Made by a program: the position numbers and the translations under genes
Shown: one piece after another, positions 55,474 to 64,000 of the stretch
Numbering within the stretch: position 1 is the stretch's first letter
Layout of the letters: each line of letters opens with the position of its first letter
NCBI RefSeq assembly: GCF_018449545.1
Contig: NZ_JAAVUR010000003.1
Coordinates: forward strand, 1 to 64,000
Direction: 5' to 3'
DNA length: 64,000 bases
Origin: Granulicella sp. dw_53
Lineage (GTDB): Bacteria > Acidobacteriota > Terriglobia > Terriglobales > Acidobacteriaceae
The notes under the pieces: model-generated
Told to the model about the DNA's origin: nothing
Databases searched by the model: none
What the model saw: only the letters and a program-made list of their open reading frames with translations

Positions 55474-56847
55474 CTAGATGGACAACTGACCTGTACTGTC
55501 GCCGATAGACTGAGCATTCACTCCCAGCCGATGCAGGATGGTCTGGTAGGCATTCGCTGTAGGCGTACCTTCAGGCGTCCTCAGATGGTAGTTGCCTTGG
55601 ATCGTCCCATTCGCATGGCCCGCGAGCAGCATGGGAACACGCTTATGGTTATGCACATTGGAGTCGCCCATCGGGCTTCCGTACACCACCAGGGAGTGGT
55701 CAAGCAGAGTACCATCTCCATCGGGTGTCGCGGCAAGCTTGTCTAGAAAATAACCAAGCAGAGAGACGTGATAGCAGTTGATCTTCGCAAACTCCGCGAT
55801 ACGCGTCGGGCTTTCTCCGTGGTGCGAGCAGGAGTGAAAGGGCGTCGTTACACCGCTGCCAGGAAAGACCCGCTGGCTGACGTCGCGGCTCATCTTGAAC
55901 GATGAGACGCGGGTCGTATCCGTCATGAACGCGAGCACCTGTAGATCGAACATCAACTTCACATGCTCTTCGTAGGACTCCGGTACACCCAGAGGAGCTT
56001 TTGGCAAAGCCGCGCTCTCCTTCGCGGTCTGGTTGTATCGCTCGATGTTCTGGATGCGGCGCTCAATCTCCCGCAAGTCAGTAAGGTAAGCATCCAATCT
56101 CAATCGATCTGCGCCGCCTAAGTCCCCGCGCAGACGAGGCATCTGCTGGACAATCCCATCAAGGATGCTGCGATCAAGCGCACGGCGTTCAGCCCGATCC
56201 TTCGCCGTGGATCCATCGCCAAATAAGTTCTCAAACGCAACCCTCGGATCGAGCGTCATCGGAAGTGGCTGCGTTGGAGAAGCCCAGCTAATCGTGTCCG
56301 AATAGACGCAAGCATAGCCATAGGCGCAGGCCCCAGTGGCGTCTACGTCCTCGATGCAAAGCTGAATAGAAGGCAACGGAGTATCCTGACCCGCTTTCGA
56401 GGCATAGATCTGATCGAGGGACGTTCCGGCGTAGATGTCCGTGCTCTCCGTCATCTTGGGATGGGCAGCCGTCAGGTACGCCGCACTCGAACGGAAGTGA
56501 TCGCCCCCCTGCTCCGAGGGTGCATACGCTCCCGCAGGATTCAAATCCGTGTTCGAGACGATCGTCAGATAATCGCGATGCTTCTCCAGAGGACTGAGAG
56601 TCTGTGTGAACTCAAAGTCCCTGCCCTCGCGGACGGGAGACCAATAGTGCTTGCTGCTGCCATCCATCGTGCTCCCCGCCGCGCCGTGAACCATCTCGAT
56701 GCAGGCGAGCCGTGTCTTATGCAGGTTGGCAGACTGCGCAAGTGCAGTCGCTGCCGGAATCATCGCATCCAGCAAAGGCAGACCGAGAGAGGCTCCGAGG
56801 CCCCGAAGAATGGTGCGGCGCGATAGGTGTCGTTGTGTCAGGTACAT
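55474..56847 (-). CDS. DUF1552 family Tat-exported protein
   Basis: 457 residues from the ATG at 56847, where the Tat-like signal SRRTILRGLGASLGLPLL begins three residues later; the open frame upstream has no ribosome site. The rest is a DUF1552 domain, distantly like the DUF1501/alkaline-phosphatase superfamily (HFRSSAAYLTAAHP, SSFKMSRDVSQRVFPGSG, PFHSCSHHGESPTRI, LVVYGSPMGDSNVHNHKR). Role unknown; usually next to DUF1592 cytochromes in planctomycetes and acidobacteria. It lies 322 bp after the DUF1592 stop. Confidence 0.88.
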   Translation of the reverse strand: MYLTQRHLSRRTILRGLGASLGLPLLDAMIPAATALAQSANLHKTRLACIEMVHGAAGSTMDGSSKHYWSPVREGRDFEFTQTLSPLEKHRDYLTIVSNTDLNPAGAYAPSEQGGDHFRSSAAYLTAAHPKMTESTDIYAGTSLDQIYASKAGQDTPLPSIQLCIEDVDATGACAYGYACVYSDTISWASPTQPLPMTLDPRVAFENLFGDGSTAKDRAERRALDRSILDGIVQQMPRLRGDLGGADRLRLDAYLTDLREIERRIQNIERYNQTAKESAALPKAPLGVPESYEEHVKLMFDLQVLAFMTDTTRVSSFKMSRDVSQRVFPGSGVTTPFHSCSHHGESPTRIAEFAKINCYHVSLLGYFLDKLAATPDGDGTLLDHSLVVYGSPMGDSNVHNHKRVPMLLAGHANGTIQGNYHLRTPEGTPTANAYQTILHRLGVNAQSIGDSTGQLSI

Positions 56848-57169
56848 AGCGTATCCAGGGAGATCATGTGTATGCGGCGAACGAATTGGCCTGTGCGAAA
56901 AGCACATACGTCGCCGGAGTTCGAGGCTTAATGTGCGAAACCCGCACGATTGCCTCAAAGCAATCTCATTTCAGTTGTATAAGGGGGAGCTTAGGAGTGC
57001 GGTACTAGCAACAACGACAGACGATGCTAGCCCGCATACGCATGGTGCGCATGATCATCAAGGCCGGCATGGAAAAAAGCGTCATCACAGTGTCTGGGGT
57101 TCCTGAGTTACTTTGAACATATCGCCAATTGTTCACAACGTCAATACCTTTGCAGTCAAAAGCCCTCAT
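56848..57169. other. Intergenic region between DUF1592 and DUF1552 genes
   Basis: 322 bp, no gene, repeat or terminator recognised. Large for an operon, so DUF1552 may have its own promoter. Confidence 0.45.
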
Positions 57170-59707
57170 CTAAAAGCTCCCATCGCGCAAAACCACCCGA
57201 GTACCGCCACTAACGGAACCAACAGACGCTGAGTTTACGCGCACTGCTGGTTGCCGCTTAGGAGCAGGAGGATTCGTATTCTCATCACGTTCCTGAAAGG
57301 CGCTGCTCTCTACGATTCCACTCACAATGTCAGAGAAACGATAGTTGTTCTTACGAGAACGATCAATGATAGAGCGCACCAGCGGTTGATCTCGATAATC
57401 CGGAACACGCCCAAGCCCATAGACAAGCAGATTCTCCGTGAAGGTACGCAAGAAGGCATCGGAGTGGCTAAGCAGCGCCCGGCGAAGCGCCACGGGTCCA
57501 TCAAGCTTGGAACCGTCGAACATCGTTCCCGTGCTATCAATCGGCTTTCCATTGTCCAACTTCCGCCACGCTCCCGTTGCGTCAAAGTTCTCCAGCGCAA
57601 ATCCCTGCGCGTCGATCCTGTTGTGGCATGAGGCGCAGAAAGGATTCTTGCGATGCTCTTCCAGCCGTTGCCTCACGGTGCGCGGTGTCGCATCCTCACC
57701 AGCCTCCACCAGCGTCGGAACGTTCGGAGGCGGCGGAGGTGGAGGAGCTCCAAGCAACACTTGAAGAATCCACTTGCCGCGCGTCACCGGCGAGGTACGG
57801 TTAGCAGCAGAAGTAAGCGTAAGAATACTAGCCTGCCCTAACAGCCCACGCCGTGTCTCATCGCGCACATCGATCCTTCGGAAGCGGTTGCCGAGAACGT
57901 TGGGGATACCATAGTGCTTCGCCAACGCCTCATCGACGAACGTATAGTCCGCATCCAGAAGGTCCAGCACGTTATGGTCTTCTCGCACAATACTGCCAAA
58001 GAACAGCTCAGTCTCACGCAACATCGAGTGAGCCAGATTATTATCGAAGTTCGGATAGAGGTAAGGATCCGGCAACACATCCTTCAGATTATTCAGATTC
58101 AGCCACTGTACGGCAAAGTTGGTTGCTAGCGCACTCGAACGCTTATCCGCAAGCATCCGTTTAACCTGCTGCTTCAGTACGACTGGTTGATGCAGTTGAT
58201 TTCGCACCGCCACACGAACCAACGTGTCATCTGGCGGCGCACTCCAAAGAAAGTAGGAGAGCCTCGAAGCAAGTTCCAAATCGTTCAAACGGACCGGCAG
58301 TCCATCACGCCTCGGTCGAGGCCCATGCTCGAACCGGAAGACGAACTGAGGATTCGCCAAAATGGACTGTAACGCCGCACGGATGCCCTCATCGAAGCTC
58401 CGCCCCGCCAATCTCTGGCGCGTATAAAACTGCAACGCCAATGCAACATTCTCTCGAGTTGCAGGCCCGCGATACGCCTCCCGCACAAGTCGTGTCACAA
58501 TTCTTTTCGCACACGCATCCTGCTTCGCACGTACCTCTGGATGGCACACAAAGACCCGTTCGCGACTCGGCGTGTCAGAGACGGCGCTCACCTTCGTCGG
58601 ACCCACAATCGTCAATCCGTAAAGGTGTGGCAACGTGGTAAGCCCCGGAAGATTCGCCACATTGACATCGATCAGGCTCTGGACATACGGCTGCACCTCA
58701 TCCTGAATGGGACCGTCGAACTTCTTAATAAACGCTGCCGAAATCTCCTGCGGTCCTGCCTTCACCGCGATCGGCGGCGTCTTTAGATCCTGACCCACCT
58801 TCCACTTTGGATCGATATCGAACACAGCCACTCGCGCGCCATTCACCGATACCTCAATCTGCTGCCCCTTGCCTTGGTTCTGACCGAAGAGATATCCCTG
58901 CTGATGCGTATAGAAGGCAAGCTTGAAGATATACTCCCCATCGGCAGGAAACAGATGCACCACCGCAACACCGCCCCGAGATCCATAAGGCGTCCCATCA
59001 ATCTGCCGAGTCTGAGAGATCACTCGCGGAATCCGGTAAGTCGATTCAGTAGAGACGGCCTCAGAGTCACCGATAGCCTGTCGACTGATCTTACCGGCCG
59101 CATCCACATAAGCCTTTAGTAGAGACGGCGAGATCGTCAACGCATCTGCAATGTTATTGAATCCATGGCTCAGGTCGTCCGCAGGCAACAAAGACGTGAC
59201 ATCCACATCCATGTTCAGAAGAGCCCGTACCGAGTTCGCATACTCCACACGATTGAGGCGATGCAGTCCAACAAAACCAACATAGGGATGACGAGCGGCA
59301 TCGCGATCCACAGACGCCTCCAGCCAGGTCAGCAGCGGATTCACCTCTGACGCCGCTGGTCGCGGCATCGGCAACGGAGGCATCATGCCCAACCGAAGCT
59401 TCTCGATGACCTTCTCCGCCCACTCGCGGCTCTGCTCTGGATGCGCCAGATTCAACTGCGTCGTGCTGAATCCACCACGTCGCAAATCGTCGTTATGGCA
59501 GCCGGAGCAGTTCTGCTTAAAAAACACTTGCCGTTGCGCAAGAGCGCCTTGCACGTCAACCGCTTGGGCAGCAATGGTAGGCTGCGAAGCCTTAATAACC
59601 GAGGTCTGCGAATACGAAAATGCGGACGTCAACAAAAATACAATTCCCGCAAAAAGCTTACGTTCGCGACGATTTTGCCAGAGTGCAAGTAGGGCAGATT
59701 GTTCCAT
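57170..59707 (-). CDS. DUF1592/DUF1588/DUF1585-type c-type cytochrome protein
   Basis: 845 residues from the ATG at 59707, preceded by AAGGAA; signal segment LFAGIVFLLTSAFSYSQ. Two CxxCH haem motifs: CSGCH in FFKQNCSGCHND near the N-terminus and CASCH in NPFCASCHNRIDAQGFALENFDATG near the C-terminus. Between them are the DUF1587, DUF1595, DUF1592 and DUF1588 blocks common to large planctomycetal and acidobacterial secreted cytochromes (YRGPATRENVALALQF; LSYFLWSAPPDDTLV; LLDADYTFVDEALAKHYG; NRTSPVTRGKWILQVLL), ending in DUF1585. Thought to act in the periplasm in electron transfer or polymer breakdown; unproven. Confidence 0.9.
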   Translation of the reverse strand: MEQSALLALWQNRRERKLFAGIVFLLTSAFSYSQTSVIKASQPTIAAQAVDVQGALAQRQVFFKQNCSGCHNDDLRRGGFSTTQLNLAHPEQSREWAEKVIEKLRLGMMPPLPMPRPAASEVNPLLTWLEASVDRDAARHPYVGFVGLHRLNRVEYANSVRALLNMDVDVTSLLPADDLSHGFNNIADALTISPSLLKAYVDAAGKISRQAIGDSEAVSTESTYRIPRVISQTRQIDGTPYGSRGGVAVVHLFPADGEYIFKLAFYTHQQGYLFGQNQGKGQQIEVSVNGARVAVFDIDPKWKVGQDLKTPPIAVKAGPQEISAAFIKKFDGPIQDEVQPYVQSLIDVNVANLPGLTTLPHLYGLTIVGPTKVSAVSDTPSRERVFVCHPEVRAKQDACAKRIVTRLVREAYRGPATRENVALALQFYTRQRLAGRSFDEGIRAALQSILANPQFVFRFEHGPRPRRDGLPVRLNDLELASRLSYFLWSAPPDDTLVRVAVRNQLHQPVVLKQQVKRMLADKRSSALATNFAVQWLNLNNLKDVLPDPYLYPNFDNNLAHSMLRETELFFGSIVREDHNVLDLLDADYTFVDEALAKHYGIPNVLGNRFRRIDVRDETRRGLLGQASILTLTSAANRTSPVTRGKWILQVLLGAPPPPPPPNVPTLVEAGEDATPRTVRQRLEEHRKNPFCASCHNRIDAQGFALENFDATGAWRKLDNGKPIDSTGTMFDGSKLDGPVALRRALLSHSDAFLRTFTENLLVYGLGRVPDYRDQPLVRSIIDRSRKNNYRFSDIVSGIVESSAFQERDENTNPPAPKRQPAVRVNSASVGSVSGGTRVVLRDGSF

Positions 59708-60188
59708 CGTTCCATTCCTTGATCGAACACATACGAAGAGAAGAACTTCGCCCACGGATGAGCCCTGCAGCCGAGAACTCGCTCACGGCGAATCCAACGT
59801 GCATGCACGAACCAATCAGGTCAGAGATTTTCTCGGAGGCAGGACTTGCGAGTGTTTTCTAGCAACAACAACCAGCGCTGAAGATGCGCTGATCCTGTCG
59901 GGGACACACTCTTTGCGAGATGTGGAGAAGATTATTCATCGCGATAACTTAATAATCCAGAAAGTATCAGCAGAGAAGTTATTTGTCAAAGGAGACGCTA
60001 CATCACCACTCCGCGCCAACTCGGATAATGGCCAAAGAATGTACCTGCCTGACTTACAAAACACTTTTCAGGCGCGGAGAACGGCGTTGAGGAAAATCCG
60101 AGACCGAATCATTCCCGCATCAAGTGCCTTAAAGAAAAAGTGGAGACCGAAGTCTCCACTCTAGTCTTACCGGTCTGCAGATCCTACA
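59708..60188. other. Intergenic region between receptor 4 and the DUF1592 gene
   Basis: 481 bp with no recognised gene. It contains the intrinsic terminator of receptor 4 (60132-60160). The rest should hold a promoter for the DUF1592-DUF1552-ankyrin unit. Confidence 0.55.
60132..60160 (-). terminator. Intrinsic terminator of receptor 4 with UUCG loop
   Basis: 9-bp perfect stem (60139-60147 and 60152-60160) that on the minus strand reads AGTGGAGAC-TTCG-GTCTCCACT, followed by TTTTTCTTT. The TTCG tetraloop and T-run are textbook features. It lies 29 bp after the stop of receptor 4, which separates that gene from the DUF1592 unit. Confidence 0.9.
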
Positions 60189-63100
60189 TTAGAAGCTGAT
60201 CTTCGTAGCAAGCTGCATACCTCTGGCGTTGGCTTTGAACTCCTTCTCCGGATGATTGAACGAGGGGTTACTTACGGTTTGGAACTGCGTCGATAGAAAT
60301 TGAGCGGACAGATCGGTCTCGACTCCATTCAACGATCCCGGCAGATACTGCGGATGGTTCAAAGCATTGAACGCCATCGCCTGAAATTCAAAGGTTACGC
60401 CCTCAGTGATGTTGAGCCTCTTGCTTAACGTCAGATCAACGTTATCGATCGGACGGATCGGCAGCGTATTGCGACCTGCGGTCGGAAGGGTTCCTGCTCC
60501 TGCCTCAATGTAATAAGCGTTCGGGTTAGTCGCCACATATCCAACCAGATTCGCGTCACATTGTGTTATACCGCTGCCACATTTACTTGCGAGAGTCGTG
60601 CTGTAGACACCGGCCACGCCCGACCCCGTTCCCTTCACGCCATTGGGATTGATGATCGGACGATCGATCGTTGAAGAATCGCCATTTAGGTTTGAGTTCA
60701 CCCCAGAGAGCGCTGTTGCATACGCCGGGGACTCATAAGTATAGATCGGTGAAACCACCCAATTGCCGACTGCATTCTTCATCAGCCAATTCGAATGCTT
60801 GAAATAAGGCAATTCGTATACCGCAGCAATCGTCAACCGATGGGTACGATCTAACGCCGATCGACTATAGTCGTTCGCCAGATTCTGCGAGTCCTGCGGA
60901 CGCCGTGGAGTAAGAGTGGTTGAGAACACTTCAGCCGTCGCATCATCCATCGTCTTGCTCCACGTATAAGCGGCATTCAGCAAAAATCCATGCTGAAACC
61001 GCCGCTGCAGCGACAATGAAAGCGCATTATAGTTTGATTCAGACGAAGGCAGGTAGGCAGTGATCCTACTAGTAAAGCCCTGAAGTGTGCCGTCGGGTGC
61101 CGGAAGTTGATACGCCGGAACGATCTCCGATAGAGCTTCCAGGTTGGCAAGGGTGTTGGCTGTCGGACTGGTTGCAATACTGGTACTTCCTGTCAGGCTG
61201 GTAGGCAATTGATTCGCGGCCGTGACCTTAGCCTGGATATTCGGGTTCGTCTGAGTTGGCAAGTGTATTCCACGCGTTCCCAGATACCGGATCTCACCCG
61301 TGTAGTTCGCACCGAAGACCCGCTGAATACCCAGTGACCACGTCTCCGCATAAGGCAGTCGTTGATCCGGAAGAAAGCCTGCTGTCGCCGCACGTTGGGC
61401 TACGAGATCACCGTCAAAGTTTTTGATCCCAGTTCCTACTCCTCCTGCAAGTCCTCCTTTCGCGAGAAAGTTCGGATCGCCCGGTTGAGGCTGTCCTACG
61501 TTGCCAACATCATTGGTCGCAGATAACTGCGGGGGAGCGCTCAGCGTGCCTAGATTATCGAATAGAACATCATAAGACATACCGAAGGCCGCGCGAATAG
61601 ACGTCTTCTCGTCAGGAGCAAAGTTCACTCCAATTCGAGGTGCGAAGTTTTTGTATTGAGGCTGAGGTGCGTGAAAATCAATGAGACCTGGCACACTCGC
61701 GGCAGCGTTTAGCTGCTGCTGTCGTTCGCCTACCGGAACTGAGGTGAACTCATACCGAAGGCCATAGTTGAATGTCACTTTGGCAGTAGCCCGCCAGATA
61801 TCGTTCGCGTAACCATAGAACGAAGTTTGGTCTCCATAATAAGTGAAATTGCCCGTGGAGCGCTCTCCAAGGCTGGTTGGTGCCAGATCATGCAGGAACT
61901 CCGTCAGATAGTTGTACTCGTAATCTCCACGCTGACGCTGAGTAAATTGCTGGGGCGAAATCGCCTTGCGACCATCGAAGCCAATCGTGAACGTATGCTT
62001 TCCCTTGGTCCAGGAAATATTGTCCGTAAACTGATATAGATTTTCGATCGTCGAAGCGGGGGTATTGGTATCAGGCCCGTAATTGATCTGACCTTGATCG
62101 ATAAACAACAGATTAGGAAATGCAGTTAAACCCGGGTAGGTGAAAGAACCCGCAGGATTGGGATTTAGAAAGCGATGAACTCCGAGGCGGACTTCATTGG
62201 TCAAATTCGCCGTAAACGTGTGAAATTCGCTGAGCGTAGCGAGATGACTAATGAAAGGCTGCGGAGTATAGAAGGCTGGGAGTGATGCGAACGTGTCGGG
62301 TCTCGGATTATCGCTATAAAGATATCGTACACGGAGACTGTCCTTAGGGGAGATCGTCCAATCCGCACTGGTCGTCAGAACCTTCGTAAGATTTTTTGAG
62401 GGTCCGTTAATATTGAAGTTACCTACAGGAATATCCAGTCGGTTCTGCGAGCCGAACACTGGCTGAGTGCTTACACCAGCATATGGAAGTATCCCTTGCT
62501 TAGCCGTATCGCTATAGATAGCTATCGTCTGCGGACCCGTTGGCTGGTTGAAGCAAGCACCATCGTTCGCTGCGTCGACCTGGTTCGTCACCGCTGGAGT
62601 GTACTTGGCAAGCTGGGAAAGATTATTCGCGTTCAGGTTATAGGCTCCGGCAACCGCGTTGAGCTGTGCAAAACCCGCCACGGTCGGGACGCAAACAACA
62701 TTTTGAATGACGCTATTGGTCGTATGTCGCTCGAAATTGACGAAGAAGAACAACTTATCATTCAGGATTGGTCCCCCTAGTTGGGCACCATATCGATTGT
62801 CGTCTAATCCTGGATTCGGTATCTTCTGCCCAGCCGAAGCATTCTCCGCATTTAGATTGCGGTTTTGAAAATACTCGTAGACCTTTCCGTGAAACTTGTT
62901 GGTTCCATGGATGACGTTCACATTGAACTGACCTCCGGACGAATGTCCGAACTCAGGCGAAAATTGATTCGTAATTAGCGAAAACTCGCCCACCGCGTCG
63001 TTGGGAACATTGATAAGCGGCCCGGTCAGCGATTTATCGTTGTTATCAATACCTTCTAGAGTGAAGTTATTGTTACGTGGACGCTGGCCTCCAACTGATG

Positions 63101-63632
63101 GTCCCGCCCCGATTCCAATACCACCCGTCGATGCCACATTGGGACTCAAAAGGGAGACGTTCAGAACACCGTTGAGGCCGGTAGTCGCACTCGGCAAGGT
63201 AGACAATTCTTGAGTCCCGAAGGTCTGCGTCAGGTTCGTCGAAGTCGTATCAAGGTTGGCCGCCGCCTCCGCTGATACATCGACACTTGAATTCGAGCCG
63301 CTCGGAGCGAGGGTAAGGGTCACATTGGATCTCTTGTTCAAATCGATGCGGACGTTCTTCAGCGTGTAGACCGCAAATCCCTGCGCCGATGCGCTCACGT
63401 TGTAGTTGCCCGGCAGCAGGTTCGAGATACGGATGTCACCTGCGGACGATCCCGTAATCGTTGTCGTAACGCCGGTATCGACGTTGGTCACTTCGACCGT
63501 CGCGCCTGCAATGACTGCTCCAGTCTCGTCCACGATCTTGCCCGTCAAGTCGCCGCTGGTAGCCTGCCCCAGTGCCATCCCCGCGGTTAGCAATAAAACT
63601 CCAAACATACCTGGTAGGTATATGCGTCTCAT
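60189..63632 (-). CDS. TonB-dependent receptor, Oar-like (receptor 4)
   Basis: 1147 residues from the ATG at 63632 (GGGAGAG about 7 bases upstream); the open frame to 63803 lacks a ribosome site and would mask the signal peptide (YLPGMFGVLLLTAGMALGQ). Carboxypeptidase-regulatory-like domain (about 25-110: GDLTGKIVDETGAVIAGATV), plug (about 120-240: LPSATTGLNGVLNVSLL, GQRPRNNNFTLEGIDNNDKS) and a long barrel ending RGMQLATKISF. The plug type is different from receptors 1 and 3. Its own terminator follows, so it is a single-gene unit. Ligand unknown; it may feed the DUF1592/DUF1552 system. Confidence 0.92.
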   Translation of the reverse strand: MRRIYLPGMFGVLLLTAGMALGQATSGDLTGKIVDETGAVIAGATVEVTNVDTGVTTTITGSSAGDIRISNLLPGNYNVSASAQGFAVYTLKNVRIDLNKRSNVTLTLAPSGSNSSVDVSAEAAANLDTTSTNLTQTFGTQELSTLPSATTGLNGVLNVSLLSPNVASTGGIGIGAGPSVGGQRPRNNNFTLEGIDNNDKSLTGPLINVPNDAVGEFSLITNQFSPEFGHSSGGQFNVNVIHGTNKFHGKVYEYFQNRNLNAENASAGQKIPNPGLDDNRYGAQLGGPILNDKLFFFVNFERHTTNSVIQNVVCVPTVAGFAQLNAVAGAYNLNANNLSQLAKYTPAVTNQVDAANDGACFNQPTGPQTIAIYSDTAKQGILPYAGVSTQPVFGSQNRLDIPVGNFNINGPSKNLTKVLTTSADWTISPKDSLRVRYLYSDNPRPDTFASLPAFYTPQPFISHLATLSEFHTFTANLTNEVRLGVHRFLNPNPAGSFTYPGLTAFPNLLFIDQGQINYGPDTNTPASTIENLYQFTDNISWTKGKHTFTIGFDGRKAISPQQFTQRQRGDYEYNYLTEFLHDLAPTSLGERSTGNFTYYGDQTSFYGYANDIWRATAKVTFNYGLRYEFTSVPVGERQQQLNAAASVPGLIDFHAPQPQYKNFAPRIGVNFAPDEKTSIRAAFGMSYDVLFDNLGTLSAPPQLSATNDVGNVGQPQPGDPNFLAKGGLAGGVGTGIKNFDGDLVAQRAATAGFLPDQRLPYAETWSLGIQRVFGANYTGEIRYLGTRGIHLPTQTNPNIQAKVTAANQLPTSLTGSTSIATSPTANTLANLEALSEIVPAYQLPAPDGTLQGFTSRITAYLPSSESNYNALSLSLQRRFQHGFLLNAAYTWSKTMDDATAEVFSTTLTPRRPQDSQNLANDYSRSALDRTHRLTIAAVYELPYFKHSNWLMKNAVGNWVVSPIYTYESPAYATALSGVNSNLNGDSSTIDRPIINPNGVKGTGSGVAGVYSTTLASKCGSGITQCDANLVGYVATNPNAYYIEAGAGTLPTAGRNTLPIRPIDNVDLTLSKRLNITEGVTFEFQAMAFNALNHPQYLPGSLNGVETDLSAQFLSTQFQTVSNPSFNHPEKEFKANARGMQLATKISF

Positions 63633-64000
63633 TAAATGCTCTCCCTTAAAAAAGACTTCTATCGATATATCTCCGTTCGGCGCAAAATGCCCTCTCAAAA
63701 GCGGGCGGCAACTGCAGTGCTTGCTCGACTGCACCGACGGCATAAGATCGGATGATTGAACTGCACCCATCAGGACACATCTCTGATGACGGCAACCATC
63801 CAAAAACAGACGTGTAGCGTTATCGCTTCACGAACATGTAGCTCTGTAATAATCTTAAAAACATCTAAATAGGATTTATTCCCGTTTGCAAATTTCGCCA
63901 ATCCCTGGACCCGGAGCGTCGCTCCAACTCTGCGACGATCGCTTAAGAGCGCCCATCGCGAGTTCGATAAGGCCTATCTAAAAGCAACCATAGAGATTAA
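63633..64000. other. Intergenic end of window, no gene seen
   Basis: 368 bp upstream of receptor 4. Frames reading into its 5' end are in-frame extensions without a ribosome site. A sigma-54-like word at about 63884-63897 has the wrong spacing. No tRNA or repeat recognised. Confidence 0.5.

Noticed and set aside
63884-63897. Sigma-54-like word near the right end (TGCAA...GCCA on the plus strand)
   Set aside because: The spacing between the two elements is two bases short of the required phase.

Overview
The window reads as chromosomal DNA of an acidobacterium, most likely class Terriglobia (Acidobacteriaceae: Granulicella, Terriglobus, Edaphobacter or relatives). This is inferred from gene content: four giant Oar-like TonB-dependent receptors with an N-terminal carboxypeptidase-regulatory-like domain, a DUF1592/DUF1552 secreted pair, an LVIVD-repeat protein with a DUF305 partner, a secreted DUF885 protein and a GH3 beta-glucosidase. 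No rRNA, tRNA, CRISPR array, insertion sequence or phage gene was recognised. Most start codons were chosen by Shine-Dalgarno position.

Layout. 0.5-2.2 kb: two unfamiliar plus-strand genes, the first carrying a PDAGTKA tandem repeat. 2.4-9 kb: a DinB-like protein, then a minus-strand operon receptor -> DUF305 -> LVIVD protein, separated from it by two strong hairpins. 9.5-17.2 kb: LytS-type kinase -> LytTR regulator -> receptor, divergent from a GH3 beta-glucosidase. 17.4-23 kb: regulators (orphan zinc-finger anti-sigma protein, AraC regulator, Rcp1-like receiver, HTH-receiver-GAF fusion) and the msrB-msrA repair pair. 23-32.5 kb: CPA1 antiporter, SDR, DUF885 protein, aquaporin, MOSC-reductase-ferredoxin fusion and a flavoprotein disulfide reductase. 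32.8-41.4 kb: a cluster read here as a local sigma-54 regulon. 42.2-44.4 kb: a small unknown protein and a phospholipase C-family phosphoesterase. 44.5-53.3 kb: a seven-gene minus-strand operon. 53.5-63.6 kb: ankyrin protein, DUF1552, DUF1592 c-type cytochrome and a fourth receptor.

Two systems stand out. (1) A gene for a sigma-54 enhancer-binding activator with two GAF domains (39286-41445) lies beside three transcription units, each with a consensus -24/-12 promoter (39092-39107, 37472-37487, 35438-35453) about 100-140 bp before its first start codon. CTGAC-type inverted repeats lie further upstream. The units encode an EgtB-like sulfoxide synthase, DUF417 + class II aldolase, and two alpha/beta hydrolases + an SDR. 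One hydrolase and the SDR have lost catalytic residues. (2) The 53268-44457 operon joins an outer-membrane receptor, an exported creatininase-family protein with a changed metal site, an ATP-grasp ligase, an FMN-dependent LLM monooxygenase and a MetQ-MetN-MetI importer whose ATPase lacks the regulatory NIL domain. This looks like a full route for capturing and opening an organosulfur or amide-containing compound. The substrates of both systems are inference.
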